A DNA stretch of 64,000 bases from contig PDRW01000028.1 of assembly GCA_002746935.1 (NCBI GenBank), forward strand, positions 30,656 to 94,655, written 5' to 3'. The position numbers were made by a program, and so were the translations under genes. How positions within the stretch are numbered: position 1 is the stretch's first letter; each line of letters opens with the position of its first letter. This document shows positions 9,288-19,738 of this stretch, piece by piece. Under the pieces are notes generated by a model, which was given only the letters and a program-made list of their open reading frames with translations, did no database searches and was not told where the DNA came from. This DNA is from Rhodobacterales bacterium. Its GTDB lineage: Bacteria; Pseudomonadota; Alphaproteobacteria; Rhodobacterales; Rhodobacteraceae.

Positions 9288-10106
9288 ATGCGCGCGGGGC
9301 TGATTCAGCTGTGCTCGGGGCCGGATCCGGACGCCAATCTCGCCGAAACCCGGGCGCTTGTGCAAAGTGCGGCGGGGCAGGGCGCCACGCTGGTGCTGAC
9401 ACCGGAGATGACCAATATCATCACCGCCGACCGCGCCGAGCTTGCCGCGAAGATCCACCCGGAAGCCAGTGACCCGACCCTTGCCGCGCTGCGAAAGCAG
9501 GCTCTGATGCACCGCATCTGGCTGTTGATCGGCTCGCTGGCGCTCACGACCGGAGAGCCTGACGGACGCTTTGCCAACCGCTCATTGCTGATTTCGCCCG
9601 AAGGCGACATCACCGCGCGGTATGACAAGATCCACATGTTCGATGTCGACGTTTCCGAGACCGAACGTCACCGCGAAAGCGAAACCTTCCGTCCCGGCAC
9701 GAGCGCCGTGACCGCTGATATCCCCTTCGCGACGCTGGGCCTCGCGATCTGCTATGATCTCAGGTTTCCCGCCCTGTTCCGGCGTCTGGCAAAGGCTGGC
9801 GCGGGAATTCTTGCCCTGCCCGCCGCCTTCACCCGGCCTACGGGCGAGGCGCATTGGAAACCGCTGCTGCGCGCCCGCGCCATCGAAAACGGCGCTTTCG
9901 TCCTCGCCCCGGCCCAGACCGGCGAAAACGCCCCGGGCCGCGCCACCCATGGCCATTCGCTCGCGGTCTCGCCCTGGGGCGAAGTGCTCGTCGACGGCGG
10001 AACCGACCCCGGCGTCACAATGGTCGAGATCGACCCGGCGGAGGTGCAGGCCGCAAGAGTCCGCATTCCCTCGCTCCGCCACAGCCGCGACTATCAGGGC
10101 CCCTGA
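9288..10106 (+). CDS. Nitrilase-superfamily amidase, Nit1-like (deaminated glutathione amidase)
   Basis: The 272-residue enzyme has the carbon-nitrogen hydrolase triad: Glu40 (TPEMTN), Lys114 (YDKIHMFDVD) and Cys155 (LAICYDLRFP). The DKIHMFDVD and CYDLRFP signatures place it in the Nit1/Nit2-like branch, which hydrolyses deaminated glutathione formed by transaminase side reactions. Contact with grxC (adjacent, no gap) supports a link to glutathione metabolism. Its stop overlaps the MarR gene start by one base (TGATG). Confidence 0.9.
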   Translation: MRAGLIQLCSGPDPDANLAETRALVQSAAGQGATLVLTPEMTNIITADRAELAAKIHPEASDPTLAALRKQALMHRIWLLIGSLALTTGEPDGRFANRSLLISPEGDITARYDKIHMFDVDVSETERHRESETFRPGTSAVTADIPFATLGLAICYDLRFPALFRRLAKAGAGILALPAAFTRPTGEAHWKPLLRARAIENGAFVLAPAQTGENAPGRATHGHSLAVSPWGEVLVDGGTDPGVTMVEIDPAEVQAARVRIPSLRHSRDYQGP

Positions 10107-10549
10107 TGCCGGGTGAGTCGGAAAACCTTTCCGTTGCGCTGTTCAGCGAGATGTTCATGGCCGATCAGCTGGCCCGCGCGGCGCTGTCGAAAGTGCTGCC
10201 GAAGGGTATGGAACTCAGCCATTTTACCGTGCTGAACCACCTCGCCAATGCCGGTGAAGCCAAGACGCCCGCCGGGCTCGCGCGCACCTTCCACGTTACC
10301 CGCGGTGCGATGACCAACACGCTCGGCAAGCTCGAATGGGCGGGGCATGTGCATATCCATCCCGATTGGGACGACGCCCGGCGCAAGCTGGTCACGATCA
10401 GCCCCGCAGGCCGCGCCGCGCACGATGCCGCCCTTGCGGCGATCGCCCCGCTGATCGCCGATGTGGTGCAGCGGATCGGTCCCGACAAGGTGCGTGCCGC
10501 GTTGCCCGTCCTGCGTGAGATCCGTGAGCAATTCGATCAGCCGGAATAA
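10106..10549 (+). CDS. MarR family transcriptional regulator
   Basis: A 147-residue winged-helix protein. The helix-turn-helix lies near residues 50-80 (TPAGLARTFHVTRGAMTNTL) and the wing follows with HPDWDDARRKLVTISPAGR, a clear MarR signature. The ligand and targets are unknown. The frame stays open upstream into the nitrilase gene; the ATG overlapping its stop gives the normal family length. It is convergent with ubiG, with a 12-bp gap. Confidence 0.9.
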   Translation: MPGESENLSVALFSEMFMADQLARAALSKVLPKGMELSHFTVLNHLANAGEAKTPAGLARTFHVTRGAMTNTLGKLEWAGHVHIHPDWDDARRKLVTISPAGRAAHDAALAAIAPLIADVVQRIGPDKVRAALPVLREIREQFDQPE

Positions 10550-10561
10550 GTGAAACCGTCT

Positions 10562-11320
10562 CTATTCCGCCTGAACGTCTGGCCGGACTGACGTAACCAC
10601 ATAGTTGACGCTGAGATCGCGTTCCGAGATCGACCAGCTCCACCGCACCGGACTGAACACGAAGCCAGAACGGTCCTTGACCTCGAGCCCGGCGCGGCTG
10701 AGCAATCCGGCCAGTTCGTCGGGGGTGATGAATTTCGACCATTCATGGGTGCCCACCGGCAGCCAGCGCATCACCCGCTCGGCCCCGAAAATCGCGATCG
10801 CGTAGCTCTTGGGGTTGCGGTTGATCGTTGACGTGATGGTCAGCCCGCCCGGTTTCAGCAGGTTGTGGCAGGCGGTGAGATAGTCGATCGGGCTTGCCAC
10901 ATGTTCGACCACCTCCATGTTGAGCACCACGTCAAATTGTTCGCCCGCCTCGGCCAGCGCTTCCGCCGTGGTGTGGCGGTAGTCGATCTCCAGCCCCGAT
11001 TGCGCCGCATGGATCCGCGCCACCGGAAGATTGCGCTCCGCCGCATCGGCGCCGACCACCTCCGCCCCGAGCCGGGCCATCGGTTCCGACAACAGCCCAC
11101 CGCCGCAGCCGATATCGAGCAGCCGCAGCCCGGCGAAGGGCGTCTCCGCCGTGAGATCGCGCCCGAAATGCGCCGCGATCTGGCGGGTGATGTAATCGAG
11201 CCGCACCGGGTTCATCATGTGCAGCGGTTTGAACTTGCCGGCCGGATCCCACCATTCGGCGGCCATCGCCTCGAACTTGGCAACTTCGGAAGGATCGACG
11301 CTGGTCTTGGCGGAGGTCAT
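10562..11320 (-). CDS. ubiG: Ubiquinone biosynthesis O-methyltransferase
   Basis: The 252-residue enzyme carries out both O-methylation steps of ubiquinone synthesis. The SAM-binding motif [19 protein letters not shown] sits near residue 70, and the UbiG features [19 protein letters not shown] and [14 protein letters not shown] are present. The ATG at 11320 matches the family start; the longer open frame to 11770 is antisense to the peptidase gene. The region between 11320 and 11372 must hold both divergent promoters. Confidence 0.95.
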   Translation of the reverse strand: MTSAKTSVDPSEVAKFEAMAAEWWDPAGKFKPLHMMNPVRLDYITRQIAAHFGRDLTAETPFAGLRLLDIGCGGGLLSEPMARLGAEVVGADAAERNLPVARIHAAQSGLEIDYRHTTAEALAEAGEQFDVVLNMEVVEHVASPIDYLTACHNLLKPGGLTITSTINRNPKSYAIAIFGAERVMRWLPVGTHEWSKFITPDELAGLLSRAGLEVKDRSGFVFSPVRWSWSISERDLSVNYVVTSVRPDVQAE

Positions 11321-11371
11321 CGGGGTTTCTTTCTCGTGGCGATTGCGCAGGTTGCGATATATGAGGATAGC

Positions 11372-12361
11372 ATGGACCGTTCCTCCCGACATAACACCGC
11401 AGGCGGAAAACTCTACCCCGCCCGCGAACCCTTTCGCCGCCATATGCTCGAGGTCGGCGACGGGCATACGCTCTATGTCGAGGAGGTGGGCAACCCGGAC
11501 GGCTTTCCGGTGGTGGTGTTGCATGGCGGCCCCGGCGGTGGCTGTTCGCCGGCGATGCGCCGGTTTTTTGACCCCGAAAAATACCGCGTGGTCCTGTTCG
11601 ACCAGCGCGGCTGCGGACGCTCCCGCCCCCATGCCGAGACCCGCGCCAACACCACCTGGCATCTGGTGCGCGACATCGAACATATTCGCACGGCACTGGG
11701 CATCGACCGCTGGATCGTCTTCGGCGGAAGCTGGGGCGCGACACTGGCGCTGGTCTATGCCCAGGCCCATCCCGAGCGCGTCGCCTGGGTGGTTTTGCGC
11801 GGGGTGTTCCTGGCGACGAAAGCCGAGCTTGACTGGTTCTATGGCGGCGGTGCCGGTGCCTTCTGGCCTGACCTCTGGGAGGCGTTTTCAGGCTCTGTTC
11901 CAGCGGAAGAACGCGGTGACATGATTGCCGCCTATCACCGGCGGCTGTTCTCCGGCAAACATGCCGAGGAGCGGCAATTTGCGCTGAAATGGGCCGTCTG
12001 GGAAAACGCGCTCGCCTCGATCGAGAGCGACGGCGCCGTGGCCGACCCGCCGGCCGATTATGCGCTCGCCTTCTCCAAGATCGAAAACCACTATTTCAGC
12101 CATGGTGCCTTCCTTGGGGAAACCCACCAGATCCTCGACAACATGGCCCGCATCGCCCGGGTGCCCGGCACCATCGTACAGGGCCGCTATGACATGATCT
12201 GCCCGCCGGTCTCGGCCTGGAAGCTGCACCGGGCCTGGCCCGCGAGCGAATTGCTGTTTGTCGGACGGGCCGGGCATGCGGTTTCCGAACCGGGGATCGC
12301 GGCGGAACTGGTGCGCACCATGGACAGGCTGGCCCGCCAGGGCCCGGCGCTTGGCCGGTAG
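11372..12361 (+). CDS. pip: Proline iminopeptidase
   Basis: The 329-residue alpha/beta hydrolase removes N-terminal proline from peptides in the cytoplasm. It has the [10 protein letters not shown] oxyanion motif, the nucleophile elbow [10 protein letters not shown], and a late [11 protein letters not shown] with the catalytic histidine, all standard for the S33 family. The start at 11372 is the first ATG giving the family N-terminus ([18 protein letters not shown]). Confidence 0.95.
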   Translation: MDRSSRHNTAGGKLYPAREPFRRHMLEVGDGHTLYVEEVGNPDGFPVVVLHGGPGGGCSPAMRRFFDPEKYRVVLFDQRGCGRSRPHAETRANTTWHLVRDIEHIRTALGIDRWIVFGGSWGATLALVYAQAHPERVAWVVLRGVFLATKAELDWFYGGGAGAFWPDLWEAFSGSVPAEERGDMIAAYHRRLFSGKHAEERQFALKWAVWENALASIESDGAVADPPADYALAFSKIENHYFSHGAFLGETHQILDNMARIARVPGTIVQGRYDMICPPVSAWKLHRAWPASELLFVGRAGHAVSEPGIAAELVRTMDRLARQGPALGR

Positions 12362-12399
12362 ACCGCAAAGGGCAGAGCGCATGCCCCCTCAGCTTTTCC

Positions 12400-12428
12400 T
12401 TGCGGTTTCGCGTCATCCGTCATATATC
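12400..12428 (+). promoter_or_regulatory. Candidate promoter of the rimP-nusA-rnpM-infB operon
   Basis: TTGCGG (12400-12405), a 17-base spacer and TATATC (12423-12428) resemble a housekeeping promoter. Transcription would begin near 12435 and run through the hairpin at 12483-12506 before reaching rimP at 12539. Confidence 0.45.
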
Positions 12429-12482
12429 ACCTGCAACAGCGGCGCTTCGGCTTCCACCCCCGAGGCTCCACCGGAAATGCTG

Positions 12483-12506
12483 ACGGGCCGCTGGCCCGTT
12501 TTTTTG
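12483..12506 (+). terminator. Rho-independent terminator or attenuator ahead of rimP
   Basis: ACGGGCC-GCT-GGCCCGT is followed at once by seven T residues. It could end the iminopeptidase transcript. Because a good promoter lies upstream of it, it may instead act as an attenuator in the nusA operon leader, fitting the known feedback of NusA on its own operon in other bacteria. Confidence 0.75.
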
Positions 12507-12538
12507 TGTCTGAACAAGACCTCAACCCGAGAAGAAAG

Positions 12539-13123
12539 ATGACCGATCTCGTCGCCAAAACCGCGATCGACCAGCGTCTTGCCGCCATCGCCCGCCCGGT
12601 GATCGAGGGCATGGGCTATGAACTCGTGCGCCTGCGCCTGATGGGCGGCAATACCCCTACGCTTCAGATCATGGCCGAAAAGCCCGACGGCGGGATCGAG
12701 GTGGACGACCTCGCCGGAATCACCACCGCCATCGGTGCCGTGCTTGATGTCGAAGACCCGATCACCGACCAATACACCCTGGAAATCTCCAGCCCCGGCA
12801 TCGACCGGCCGCTCACCCGGCTGAAGGATTTCGACACTTGGGCGGGTTATGTCGCCAAGATCGAGACCGAAGAGCTGATCGACGGCCGCAAGCGCTTCAA
12901 GGGCGTTTTGCAGGGCACCGAGGGCGACGAGGTGCTGATCGGGATCGAGAATCACGGCGAGCCGGTGACCATCGGCCTCACCTTCGATCTGCTCGCCGAC
13001 GCCAAGCTCGTGCTCACCGACGCGCTGATCGCCGAGACCCTGCGTGCCCGCAAACACGCGGCCGACATTGACACAACCCAATTCGACGAGATCCAGACCG
13101 ACGACGGTCAAGAGGAGGACTGA
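12539..13123 (+). CDS. rimP: Ribosome maturation factor RimP
   Basis: The 194-residue protein assists maturation of the 30S subunit. The [27 protein letters not shown] and [10 protein letters not shown] segments are typical. The ATG at 12539 follows a GAGAAGAAAG ribosome site; an 11-codon in-frame extension is disregarded. It heads the conserved operon with nusA, rnpM and infB; the gap to nusA is three bases. Confidence 0.96.
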   Translation: MTDLVAKTAIDQRLAAIARPVIEGMGYELVRLRLMGGNTPTLQIMAEKPDGGIEVDDLAGITTAIGAVLDVEDPITDQYTLEISSPGIDRPLTRLKDFDTWAGYVAKIETEELIDGRKRFKGVLQGTEGDEVLIGIENHGEPVTIGLTFDLLADAKLVLTDALIAETLRARKHAADIDTTQFDEIQTDDGQEED

Positions 13124-13126
13124 CCC

Positions 13127-14743
13127 ATGGCAATCACCTCTGCCAACCAGCTTGAACTTCTGCAAACTGCCGCCGCGGTGGCGCGCGAAAAGATGATCGA
13201 CCCGGACCTGGTGATCGAGGCCATGGAAGAAAGCCTCGCCCGCGCTGCCAAGAGCCGCTACGGGGCCGAGATGGACATCCGCGTCTCGATCGACCGCAAG
13301 ACCGGGCGGGCCACATTCACCCGGGTGCGCACCGTGGTCGAGGACGATCTTCTGGAGAATTATCAGGCCGAGCTGACCGTGGATCAGGCGAAACAGTATC
13401 TCGACGCACCGGAAGTCGGCGATACCATCGTCGATGAGGTGCCGCCGGTCGAGATGGGCCGGATTGGTGCCCAGAGTGCCAAACAGGTTATCCTGCAAAA
13501 ACTGCGCGAGGCCGAGCGTGACCGGCAATATGAAGAATTCAAGGATCGCGCGGGCACCATCATCAACGGTGCGGTCAAGCGCGAGGAATACGGCAATGTC
13601 ATGGTCGATGTGGGCGCCGGCGAAGCCATCCTGCGCCGCAACGAAAAGATCGGCCGCGAGAGCTACCGCCCGAACGACCGAATCCGCTGCTATGTAAAGG
13701 ATGTGCGCCGCGAGACCCGGGGCCCGCAGATTTTCCTTTCCCGCACCGATCCGCAGTTCATGGCCGAATTGTTCAAGATGGAAGTGCCGGAGATCTATGA
13801 CGGCATCATCGAGATCAAGGCCGTGGCCCGCGACCCGGGCTCCCGCGCCAAGATCGCCGTGGTGAGCTACGACAGCTCCATCGACCCGGTCGGCGCCTGC
13901 GTCGGCATGCGTGGCTCGCGGGTGCAGGCCGTGGTCAACGAGCTTCAGGGCGAGAAGATCGACATCATCCCCTGGAACGAAGACATGCCGACCTTCCTCG
14001 TCAACGCGCTGCAACCCGCCGAGGTCTCGAAAGTGGTGCTCGACGAAGACGCCGGCAAGATCGAGGTGGTGGTGCCCGACGAACAGCTTTCGCTCGCCAT
14101 CGGCCGGCGCGGGCAGAATGTGCGCCTCGCAAGCCAGCTGACCGGGCTCGACATCGACATTCTCACCGAGGAAGAAGAAAGCGCCCGCCGTCAGGCCGAG
14201 TTTGCCGAACGCACCAAGCTCTTCATGGATACCCTCGACCTTGATGAATTCTTCGCCCAGCTTCTGGTTGCCGAAGGTTTCACCTCGCTCGAAGAGGTGG
14301 CCTATGTCGAGCTCGATGAACTTCTGGTCATTGACGGGGTTGACGACGATACCGCCAACGAGCTTCAGGCCCGTGCCCGCGACTTCCTTGAGGAACAGGC
14401 CCGCAAGGCAATGGAACATGCGCGCGAACTGGGGGTGCAGGACAGTCTGGTAAACTTCGAAGGGCTGACGCCGCAGATGATCGAGGCCCTCGCCGAAGAC
14501 GGTGTGCTCAGCCTCGAAGACTTCGCCACCTGTGCCGACTGGGAACTTGCCGGCGGCTGGACCACGGTGGACGGTGAGCGCCAGAAGGACGATGGCCTGC
14601 TCGAGAAATTCGATGTCAATCTCGAAGAGGCTCAGGCCCTGGTGATGACCGCCCGGATCCAGCTCGGCTGGGTCGATCCGGCGGATCTCGTCGAAGAGGA
14701 AGAGCCTGAAGAGAGTGACGAAGCCGGGGAGGCCGGGGCCTGA
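13127..14743 (+). CDS. nusA: Transcription termination/antitermination factor NusA
   Basis: The 538-residue protein binds RNA polymerase and modulates pausing, termination and antitermination. An N-terminal polymerase-binding domain (1-125), an S1 domain and two KH domains (CVGMRGSRVQAVVNEL, IGRRGQNVRLASQLTG) are followed by C-terminal acidic helix-hairpin repeats (about 350-500) and an acidic tail rich in glutamate. Length fits alphaproteobacterial NusA. Confidence 0.98.
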   Translation: MAITSANQLELLQTAAAVAREKMIDPDLVIEAMEESLARAAKSRYGAEMDIRVSIDRKTGRATFTRVRTVVEDDLLENYQAELTVDQAKQYLDAPEVGDTIVDEVPPVEMGRIGAQSAKQVILQKLREAERDRQYEEFKDRAGTIINGAVKREEYGNVMVDVGAGEAILRRNEKIGRESYRPNDRIRCYVKDVRRETRGPQIFLSRTDPQFMAELFKMEVPEIYDGIIEIKAVARDPGSRAKIAVVSYDSSIDPVGACVGMRGSRVQAVVNELQGEKIDIIPWNEDMPTFLVNALQPAEVSKVVLDEDAGKIEVVVPDEQLSLAIGRRGQNVRLASQLTGLDIDILTEEEESARRQAEFAERTKLFMDTLDLDEFFAQLLVAEGFTSLEEVAYVELDELLVIDGVDDDTANELQARARDFLEEQARKAMEHARELGVQDSLVNFEGLTPQMIEALAEDGVLSLEDFATCADWELAGGWTTVDGERQKDDGLLEKFDVNLEEAQALVMTARIQLGWVDPADLVEEEEPEESDEAGEAGA

Positions 14744-14768
14744 GTCCCCGGGCCCCGGAGGTTCCGAC

Positions 14769-15404
14769 ATGACCCGCGGAGGGCGACGCAAGGATCGGAC
14801 GGGCACGCCGGAGCGGCGTTGCATCGCGACCGGCGAGGTCAGGCCGGTGACGGAACTTGTCCGCTTTGTTGTCGGGCCTGACGGGCAGATCGTTCCCGAT
14901 CTTCGCGCGCGTCTCCCCGGGCGCGGTATCTGGGTCAGTGCCGACAGGAAGGCACTGGAAAAGGCCGTGGCGAAAAACCTCTTTGCCCGCGCCGCCCGCC
15001 AGCCGGTTACCGTGCCGGAGGGACTGCTGGACCGGATCGAGGCCCAGCTGGCCGAACGGGTGGTTCAGTTGATTTCTCTTGCCCGAAAGGCGGGTCAGGC
15101 GGTGGCGGGCTATGAAAAGGTAAAGGACTGGCTCGCAAAAGAAGAAGCCCGGGTGCTGATTCAGGCCATCGACGGCTCCGAACGCGGCAAATCGAAACTG
15201 CGCACGCCTTGCGGTGGGTGCTTCATCGGCTGTCTGACCGGTTCGGAATTGGGTTTGGCATTCGGTCGGGAAAATGTGATACATATTGCGCTCGCGGGTA
15301 GCGGACTCACTTCACGTGTAGTAGAGGAAGCCGCGAAACTGTCCGGAATACGCAATACAACGGACGGCGGGACCGCCCGCCGGAAAGGTACGAAGACGAT
15401 ATGA
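14769..15404 (+). CDS. YlxR/RnpM-like RNA-binding protein fused to an L7Ae-like domain
   Basis: The 211-residue protein begins with a YlxR (DUF448) domain containing [10 protein letters not shown], the GRGIWVS loop and an [11 protein letters not shown] end. The C-terminal half (about 95-190) resembles an L7Ae/L30e RNA-binding fold ([18 protein letters not shown]). In Bacillus, YlxR (RnpM) modulates RNase P. The fusion with an L7Ae-like domain is common in alphaproteobacteria. Its end overlaps infB by four bases. Confidence 0.9.
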   Translation: MTRGGRRKDRTGTPERRCIATGEVRPVTELVRFVVGPDGQIVPDLRARLPGRGIWVSADRKALEKAVAKNLFARAARQPVTVPEGLLDRIEAQLAERVVQLISLARKAGQAVAGYEKVKDWLAKEEARVLIQAIDGSERGKSKLRTPCGGCFIGCLTGSELGLAFGRENVIHIALAGSGLTSRVVEEAAKLSGIRNTTDGGTARRKGTKTI

Positions 15405-17899
15405 GCGAAAGCGACGGCAAAAAGCCCCTTGGACTGCGTGGTGGCGGCCGGCCCGGCCAGGTGAAGCAGAGCTTCAGCCACGGCCGGACCAAGAACGTGG
15501 TTGTGGAGACGAAACGCAAGCGCGTTGTCGTCCCCAAACACGGCGCCGCTTCTGTCGGCAGCGGACCCGCCGGCAAGGTGCCCACGCCCGATCCGTCCAA
15601 ACGCCCGGCAGGGATTTCCGATGCCGAGCTTGAACGCCGGATGAAAGCGCTCAAGCTGGCCAAGGCCAACGAGGCCGAGGAGGCGCGCAAGCGTGAGGCC
15701 AATGAAAAGGCCCGTGAAGAAGAGCGCGAACGCCGCCGCCGGGAAGCTGAGGAAAAGGAGCGCGAGGAGCTCGAACGCGCCGAGGCCGCGAAACGCAAGG
15801 CCGAGGAGGCTGCCGAAGCCGAGCGCAAGCGCAAGGAAGAAGCAGCCCGCGCCGCGGCACAGCCTGCACCAGACCCGGCCGCGGCTCAGGCGGCCGAAGC
15901 CCGCACGGCGAAAGCCCCGGCCGGCGGCCGTGGCAAGCCCGAACGCGAACGCACCGATCCACGCGACAATCGTGGTCGCGGCAAGGGCGATGCTGGCAAC
16001 CGTCGTGGAGGCAAGCTCACGCTGAACCAGGCTCTGTCCGGCGAAGGCGGGCGGCACCGTTCGGTCGCCGCGATGAAGCGCAAGCAGGAACGTCTGCGCC
16101 AGAAAGCCATGGGCGGCGCCACGAGCCATGAAAAAGTGGTCCGCGACGTGCAGGTGCCCGAGACCATCATGGTCTCGGAACTGGCCAACCGGATGTCCGA
16201 GCGCGTGGCCGATGTGGTCAAGGCGCTGATGAAGATGGGCATGATGGTGACCCAGAACCAGTCGGTCGATCAGGACACTGCCGAACTCATCATCGAGGAA
16301 TTCGGCCACCGGATCCACCGGGTGTCGGATGCCGACGTGGAAGACGTGATCAAGGCCGAAGAGGACAAGCCGGAAGACCTCCGCCCGCGTCCGCCGGTGG
16401 TGACCGTGATGGGCCATGTCGACCACGGCAAGACCTCCGTGCTCGACGCGATTCGCCATTCGAAGGTGACCGCGGGCGAGGCCGGCGGCATCACCCAGCA
16501 TATCGGCGCCTATCAGGTGACCACCGATGGCGGGCAGGTGCTGTCCTTCCTCGACACGCCGGGCCACGCCGCTTTCACTTCGATGCGCGCCCGCGGGGCC
16601 CAGGTGACCGACGTTGTCGTGCTGGTCGTGGCCGCAGACGACGCGGTGATGCCGCAGACCGTCGAAGCCATCAACCACGCCAAGGCGGCCGGTGTGCCGA
16701 TGATCGTGGCGATCAACAAGATCGACCTGCCGGCCGCCAATATCGACAAGGTCCGCACCGATCTGTTGCAACACGAAGTGATCGTCGAGAAGCTTTCGGG
16801 CGATGTGCAGGACGTGGAAGTCTCGGCCAAGACCGGCCAGGGCCTCGACGAATTGCTCGAAGCCATCGCGCTTCAGGCCGAGATTCTGGAACTCAAGGCC
16901 AACCCCGACCGCGCCGCTCAGGGCGCCGTGATCGAAGCCCAGCTCGACGTCGGCCGTGGTCCGGTCGCCACCGTTCTGGTGCAGAACGGCACCCTGCGTC
17001 AGGGTGATATCTTCGTCGTCGGCGAGCAATGGGGCAAGGTCCGCGCGTTGGTCGACGACAAGGGCAACCGCGTCAAGGAAGCCGGGCCGTCGGTGCCGGT
17101 CGAGGTGCTCGGCCTCAACGGCACCCCCGAAGCGGGCGACGTGCTCAACGTGGTCGACACCGAGGCCCAGGCCCGCGAGATCGCCGAATACCGTCAGCAG
17201 GCTGCGAAAGACAAACGCGCCGCCGCGGGCTCCGGCACCTCGCTGGAACAGCTTCTGGCGCAGGCCAAGGCCAACGAAAACGTCAAGGAACTGCCGATTC
17301 TGGTGAAGGCCGACGTGCAGGGCTCCGCCGAAGCCATCGTTCAGGCGATGGAAAAGATCGGCAACGACGAAGTCCGCGTCCGCGTGCTGCACTATGGTGT
17401 CGGCGCCATCACCGAGACGGATATCGGGCTCGCCGAAGCCTCGGGCGCCCCGGTCATCGGCTTCAACGTCCGCGCCAACGCATCCGCGCGCTCCAGTGCC
17501 AACCAGAAGGGTGTTGAGATCCGCTATTACAGCGTGATTTACGACCTGGTGGACGACGTCAAGAAAGCCGCCTCCGGTCTGCTCGATGCCGAAGTGCGCG
17601 AGAACTTCATCGGCTACGCCCAGATCAAGGAGGTCTTCAAGGTCTCCGGCGTCGGCAAGGTGGCGGGCTGTCTCGTCACCGAAGGCGTCGCCCGCCGCTC
17701 CGCCGGCGTGCGCCTGCTGCGTGACAATGTGGTGATCCATGAAGGCACGCTGAAAACGCTGAAGCGTTTCAAGGACGAGGTGAAGGAAGTCCAGTCCGGC
17801 CAGGAATGCGGCATGGCCTTTGAAAACTATGACGACATCCGCGCGAATGACGTGATCGAGATATTCGAACGCGAAGAGGTCGAGCGCACACTCGACTGA
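15401..17899 (+). CDS. infB: Translation initiation factor IF-2
   Basis: The 832-residue GTPase places initiator tRNA on the ribosome. The N-terminal 200 residues are a highly charged, alanine/glutamate/arginine-rich arm. The G domain shows [17 protein letters not shown] and NKID, followed by domains II to IV. Length and architecture are typical. It closes the operon, with a strong terminator 22 bases downstream. Confidence 0.98.
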   Translation: MSESDGKKPLGLRGGGRPGQVKQSFSHGRTKNVVVETKRKRVVVPKHGAASVGSGPAGKVPTPDPSKRPAGISDAELERRMKALKLAKANEAEEARKREANEKAREEERERRRREAEEKEREELERAEAAKRKAEEAAEAERKRKEEAARAAAQPAPDPAAAQAAEARTAKAPAGGRGKPERERTDPRDNRGRGKGDAGNRRGGKLTLNQALSGEGGRHRSVAAMKRKQERLRQKAMGGATSHEKVVRDVQVPETIMVSELANRMSERVADVVKALMKMGMMVTQNQSVDQDTAELIIEEFGHRIHRVSDADVEDVIKAEEDKPEDLRPRPPVVTVMGHVDHGKTSVLDAIRHSKVTAGEAGGITQHIGAYQVTTDGGQVLSFLDTPGHAAFTSMRARGAQVTDVVVLVVAADDAVMPQTVEAINHAKAAGVPMIVAINKIDLPAANIDKVRTDLLQHEVIVEKLSGDVQDVEVSAKTGQGLDELLEAIALQAEILELKANPDRAAQGAVIEAQLDVGRGPVATVLVQNGTLRQGDIFVVGEQWGKVRALVDDKGNRVKEAGPSVPVEVLGLNGTPEAGDVLNVVDTEAQAREIAEYRQQAAKDKRAAAGSGTSLEQLLAQAKANENVKELPILVKADVQGSAEAIVQAMEKIGNDEVRVRVLHYGVGAITETDIGLAEASGAPVIGFNVRANASARSSANQKGVEIRYYSVIYDLVDDVKKAASGLLDAEVRENFIGYAQIKEVFKVSGVGKVAGCLVTEGVARRSAGVRLLRDNVVIHEGTLKTLKRFKDEVKEVQSGQECGMAFENYDDIRANDVIEIFEREEVERTLD

Positions 17900-17920
17900 C
17901 CGCAGCACCCGTCAGCCATC

Positions 17921-17946
17921 AAGGGGCGCTCCAGTGCGCCCCTTTT
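17921..17946 (+). terminator. Rho-independent terminator after infB
   Basis: A perfect 9-bp stem AAGGGGCGC/GCGCCCCTT with a six-base loop ends in TTTT. It ends the rimP-infB transcript. Confidence 0.85.
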
Positions 17947-18015
17947 CACATGACGGAACCAGACCGTTCTGGCCCGCGCATTCTGTGAGCAATAACGCAT
18001 GGAAAAGCGGATTGT

Positions 18016-18414
18016 TTACAGCCAATCACGCAGCATCGCAATCAGCGGCACATCCGCGGGCGGCATCGGGTAGCGCTTCAAGTCATCCACCCGGACCCAG
18101 GCAAGTGTTTGACCTTCAAGGGGAATCACGCTTCCCGTCCACTTCCGGCAGGCGAATACCGGCATCAGCAGGTGAAAGTCGTCATAGCTGTGGCTGGCGA
18201 AGGTGAGCGGCGCGAGACAGGCGGCGCTGACGTCAATGCCGAGTTCCTCGCGCAATTCCCGGATCAATGCCGCTTCCGGGGTCTCCCCCGGTTCGACCTT
18301 GCCGCCGGGAAACTCCCAGAGCCCGGCCATGCTCTTGCCTTCCGGGCGCCGGGCGAGCAACACCCGGCCATCGGTGTCGATCAGCGCGACCGCAGACACC
18401 AGCACTGTTTTCAC
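18016..18414 (-). CDS. mutT: 8-oxo-dGTP diphosphatase, MutT-type Nudix hydrolase
   Basis: The 132-residue protein carries the Nudix box GGKVEPGETPEAALIRELREELGI and the LLARRPEGKSMAGLWEFPGG entry typical of MutT, which removes oxidised dGTP from the nucleotide pool. A shorter general Nudix role is possible. It overlaps the end of argJ by four bases, so it is translated from the same message. Confidence 0.9.
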   Translation of the reverse strand: MKTVLVSAVALIDTDGRVLLARRPEGKSMAGLWEFPGGKVEPGETPEAALIRELREELGIDVSAACLAPLTFASHSYDDFHLLMPVFACRKWTGSVIPLEGQTLAWVRVDDLKRYPMPPADVPLIAMLRDWL

Positions 18415-19727
18415 GACCGGTAATCCGCGTTTATCTCGATATACTCGTGCGTCAGATCGCAGGTCCAGACTGTCGCCTCCCCCGCGCCAAGCCCGATGTC
18501 GACCGAGATCAGCAGTTCGGCGTTGCGCATGTAGGCGGCTCCAAGATCCTCGCGATAGTCCGGCGAAACCCAGCCGTTCTCCGCGACCAGCACATCCCCG
18601 AACCGGATCACCAGCTTGTCACGATCGGCAGCGGCGCCGGATTTGCCGATCGCCATCACCACACGGCCCCAGTTCGGGTCTTCCCCGGCGATCGCCGTCT
18701 TCACCAGCGGCGAATTGGCGATGGCGAGCGCATGGGTCCGGGCGTCAGCGTCTGATGCCGCGCCGCTCACCCGGACCTCGACGAATTTCGAGGCACCCTC
18801 GCCGTCGCGCACCACTTGCTGCGCCAGATCCAGCATCACCGCGCCGAGCGCGTCCCGGAAGGCTGTCGTTTCGGCCGTGACCGTCACCCCGGAGGCACCG
18901 GTGGCCGCGAGCATCAGGCTGTCGGAGGTGGAGGTATCGCTGTCGACGGTGATCGAATTGAAGGTTGGCCCGGTCAGATCGGCCAACATCCGCTGCAACA
19001 GAGACTGTTCCACCATCGCATCGGTGAAAATATAGACCAGCATAGTCGCCATGTCCGGCGCGATCATGCCCGACCCCTTGGCGAAGCCGGCGATGCGCAC
19101 CGGCTTGCCGTCGATCTCCACCTCGGCCATTGCGCCTTTCGGGAAGGTGTCGGTGGTCATGATCGCCCGCGCGGCAAGCTGGATCTTGTCCGGCGCCAGC
19201 CCGGCCACCAACTCGCCGATCTTCGCGGTGATCCGCTCATGCGGCAAACGCTCGCCGATCACCCCGGTCGAGGCGGTATAGACCCTGTTTTCGGCCACAC
19301 CGGTGGCCTCGGCCACCGCCGTACAAATTGCCTTTACCGAGCCATTGCCATGACGCCCGGTGAAGGCGTTGGAATTGCCCGAATTGACGATGATCGCCGC
19401 GCCGCCTGTGGTGTCTTGCGCGAGCTTTTCCTGGCAATCGCGCACATTGGCGGAGCGGGTGGCGGACCGGGTGAAAACACCGGCGAGCGTGGTGCCCGGG
19501 TCGCAGAGCGCGAGCATCACGTCCGGTCGGTCGGCATAACGGACCCCGGCCTCGGCGGCGGAAAAGCACACGCCGCCGATTTCGGGAAGCGCGGGAAAGC
19601 CCTGAGGCGCCAGCGGCGACACTTTCGGCCCGCGAAGCCCGGCGATGTCGGTCTCGATCTGCTCCACTTCCGCCCGGAGCACGGCAAGCCGCGCTTCAAG
19701 CGCCTGAAGTTTCTCCCGTTCCCCCAC
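18411..19727 (-). CDS. argJ: Bifunctional ornithine acetyltransferase/N-acetylglutamate synthase with N-terminal coiled-coil extension
   Basis: The 438-residue enzyme moves the acetyl group from N-acetylornithine to glutamate in arginine synthesis. The self-cleavage site is in DMATMLVYIFTDA, where the Thr becomes the new N-terminus of the beta chain. The canonical ArgJ start would correspond to VSPLAPQGFP near residue 36; the 35 residues before it are a charged heptad-like helix (LEARLAVLRAEVEQIETDI). The GTG at 19727 has GGAGG five bases upstream, which supports translation of the extension. mutT follows in the same transcript. Confidence 0.93.
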   Translation of the reverse strand: MGEREKLQALEARLAVLRAEVEQIETDIAGLRGPKVSPLAPQGFPALPEIGGVCFSAAEAGVRYADRPDVMLALCDPGTTLAGVFTRSATRSANVRDCQEKLAQDTTGGAAIIVNSGNSNAFTGRHGNGSVKAICTAVAEATGVAENRVYTASTGVIGERLPHERITAKIGELVAGLAPDKIQLAARAIMTTDTFPKGAMAEVEIDGKPVRIAGFAKGSGMIAPDMATMLVYIFTDAMVEQSLLQRMLADLTGPTFNSITVDSDTSTSDSLMLAATGASGVTVTAETTAFRDALGAVMLDLAQQVVRDGEGASKFVEVRVSGAASDADARTHALAIANSPLVKTAIAGEDPNWGRVVMAIGKSGAAADRDKLVIRFGDVLVAENGWVSPDYREDLGAAYMRNAELLISVDIGLGAGEATVWTCDLTHEYIEINADYRS

Positions 19728-19738
19728 ATGCGCCTCCG

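Noticed and set aside
12413-14824. 803-codon open frame antisense to rimP and nusA
   Set aside because: Same shadow effect; no domain and it covers two certain genes.
15161-17908. 915-codon open frame antisense to infB
   Set aside because: Reverse-frame shadow rich in His, Asp and Leu without recognisable motifs.
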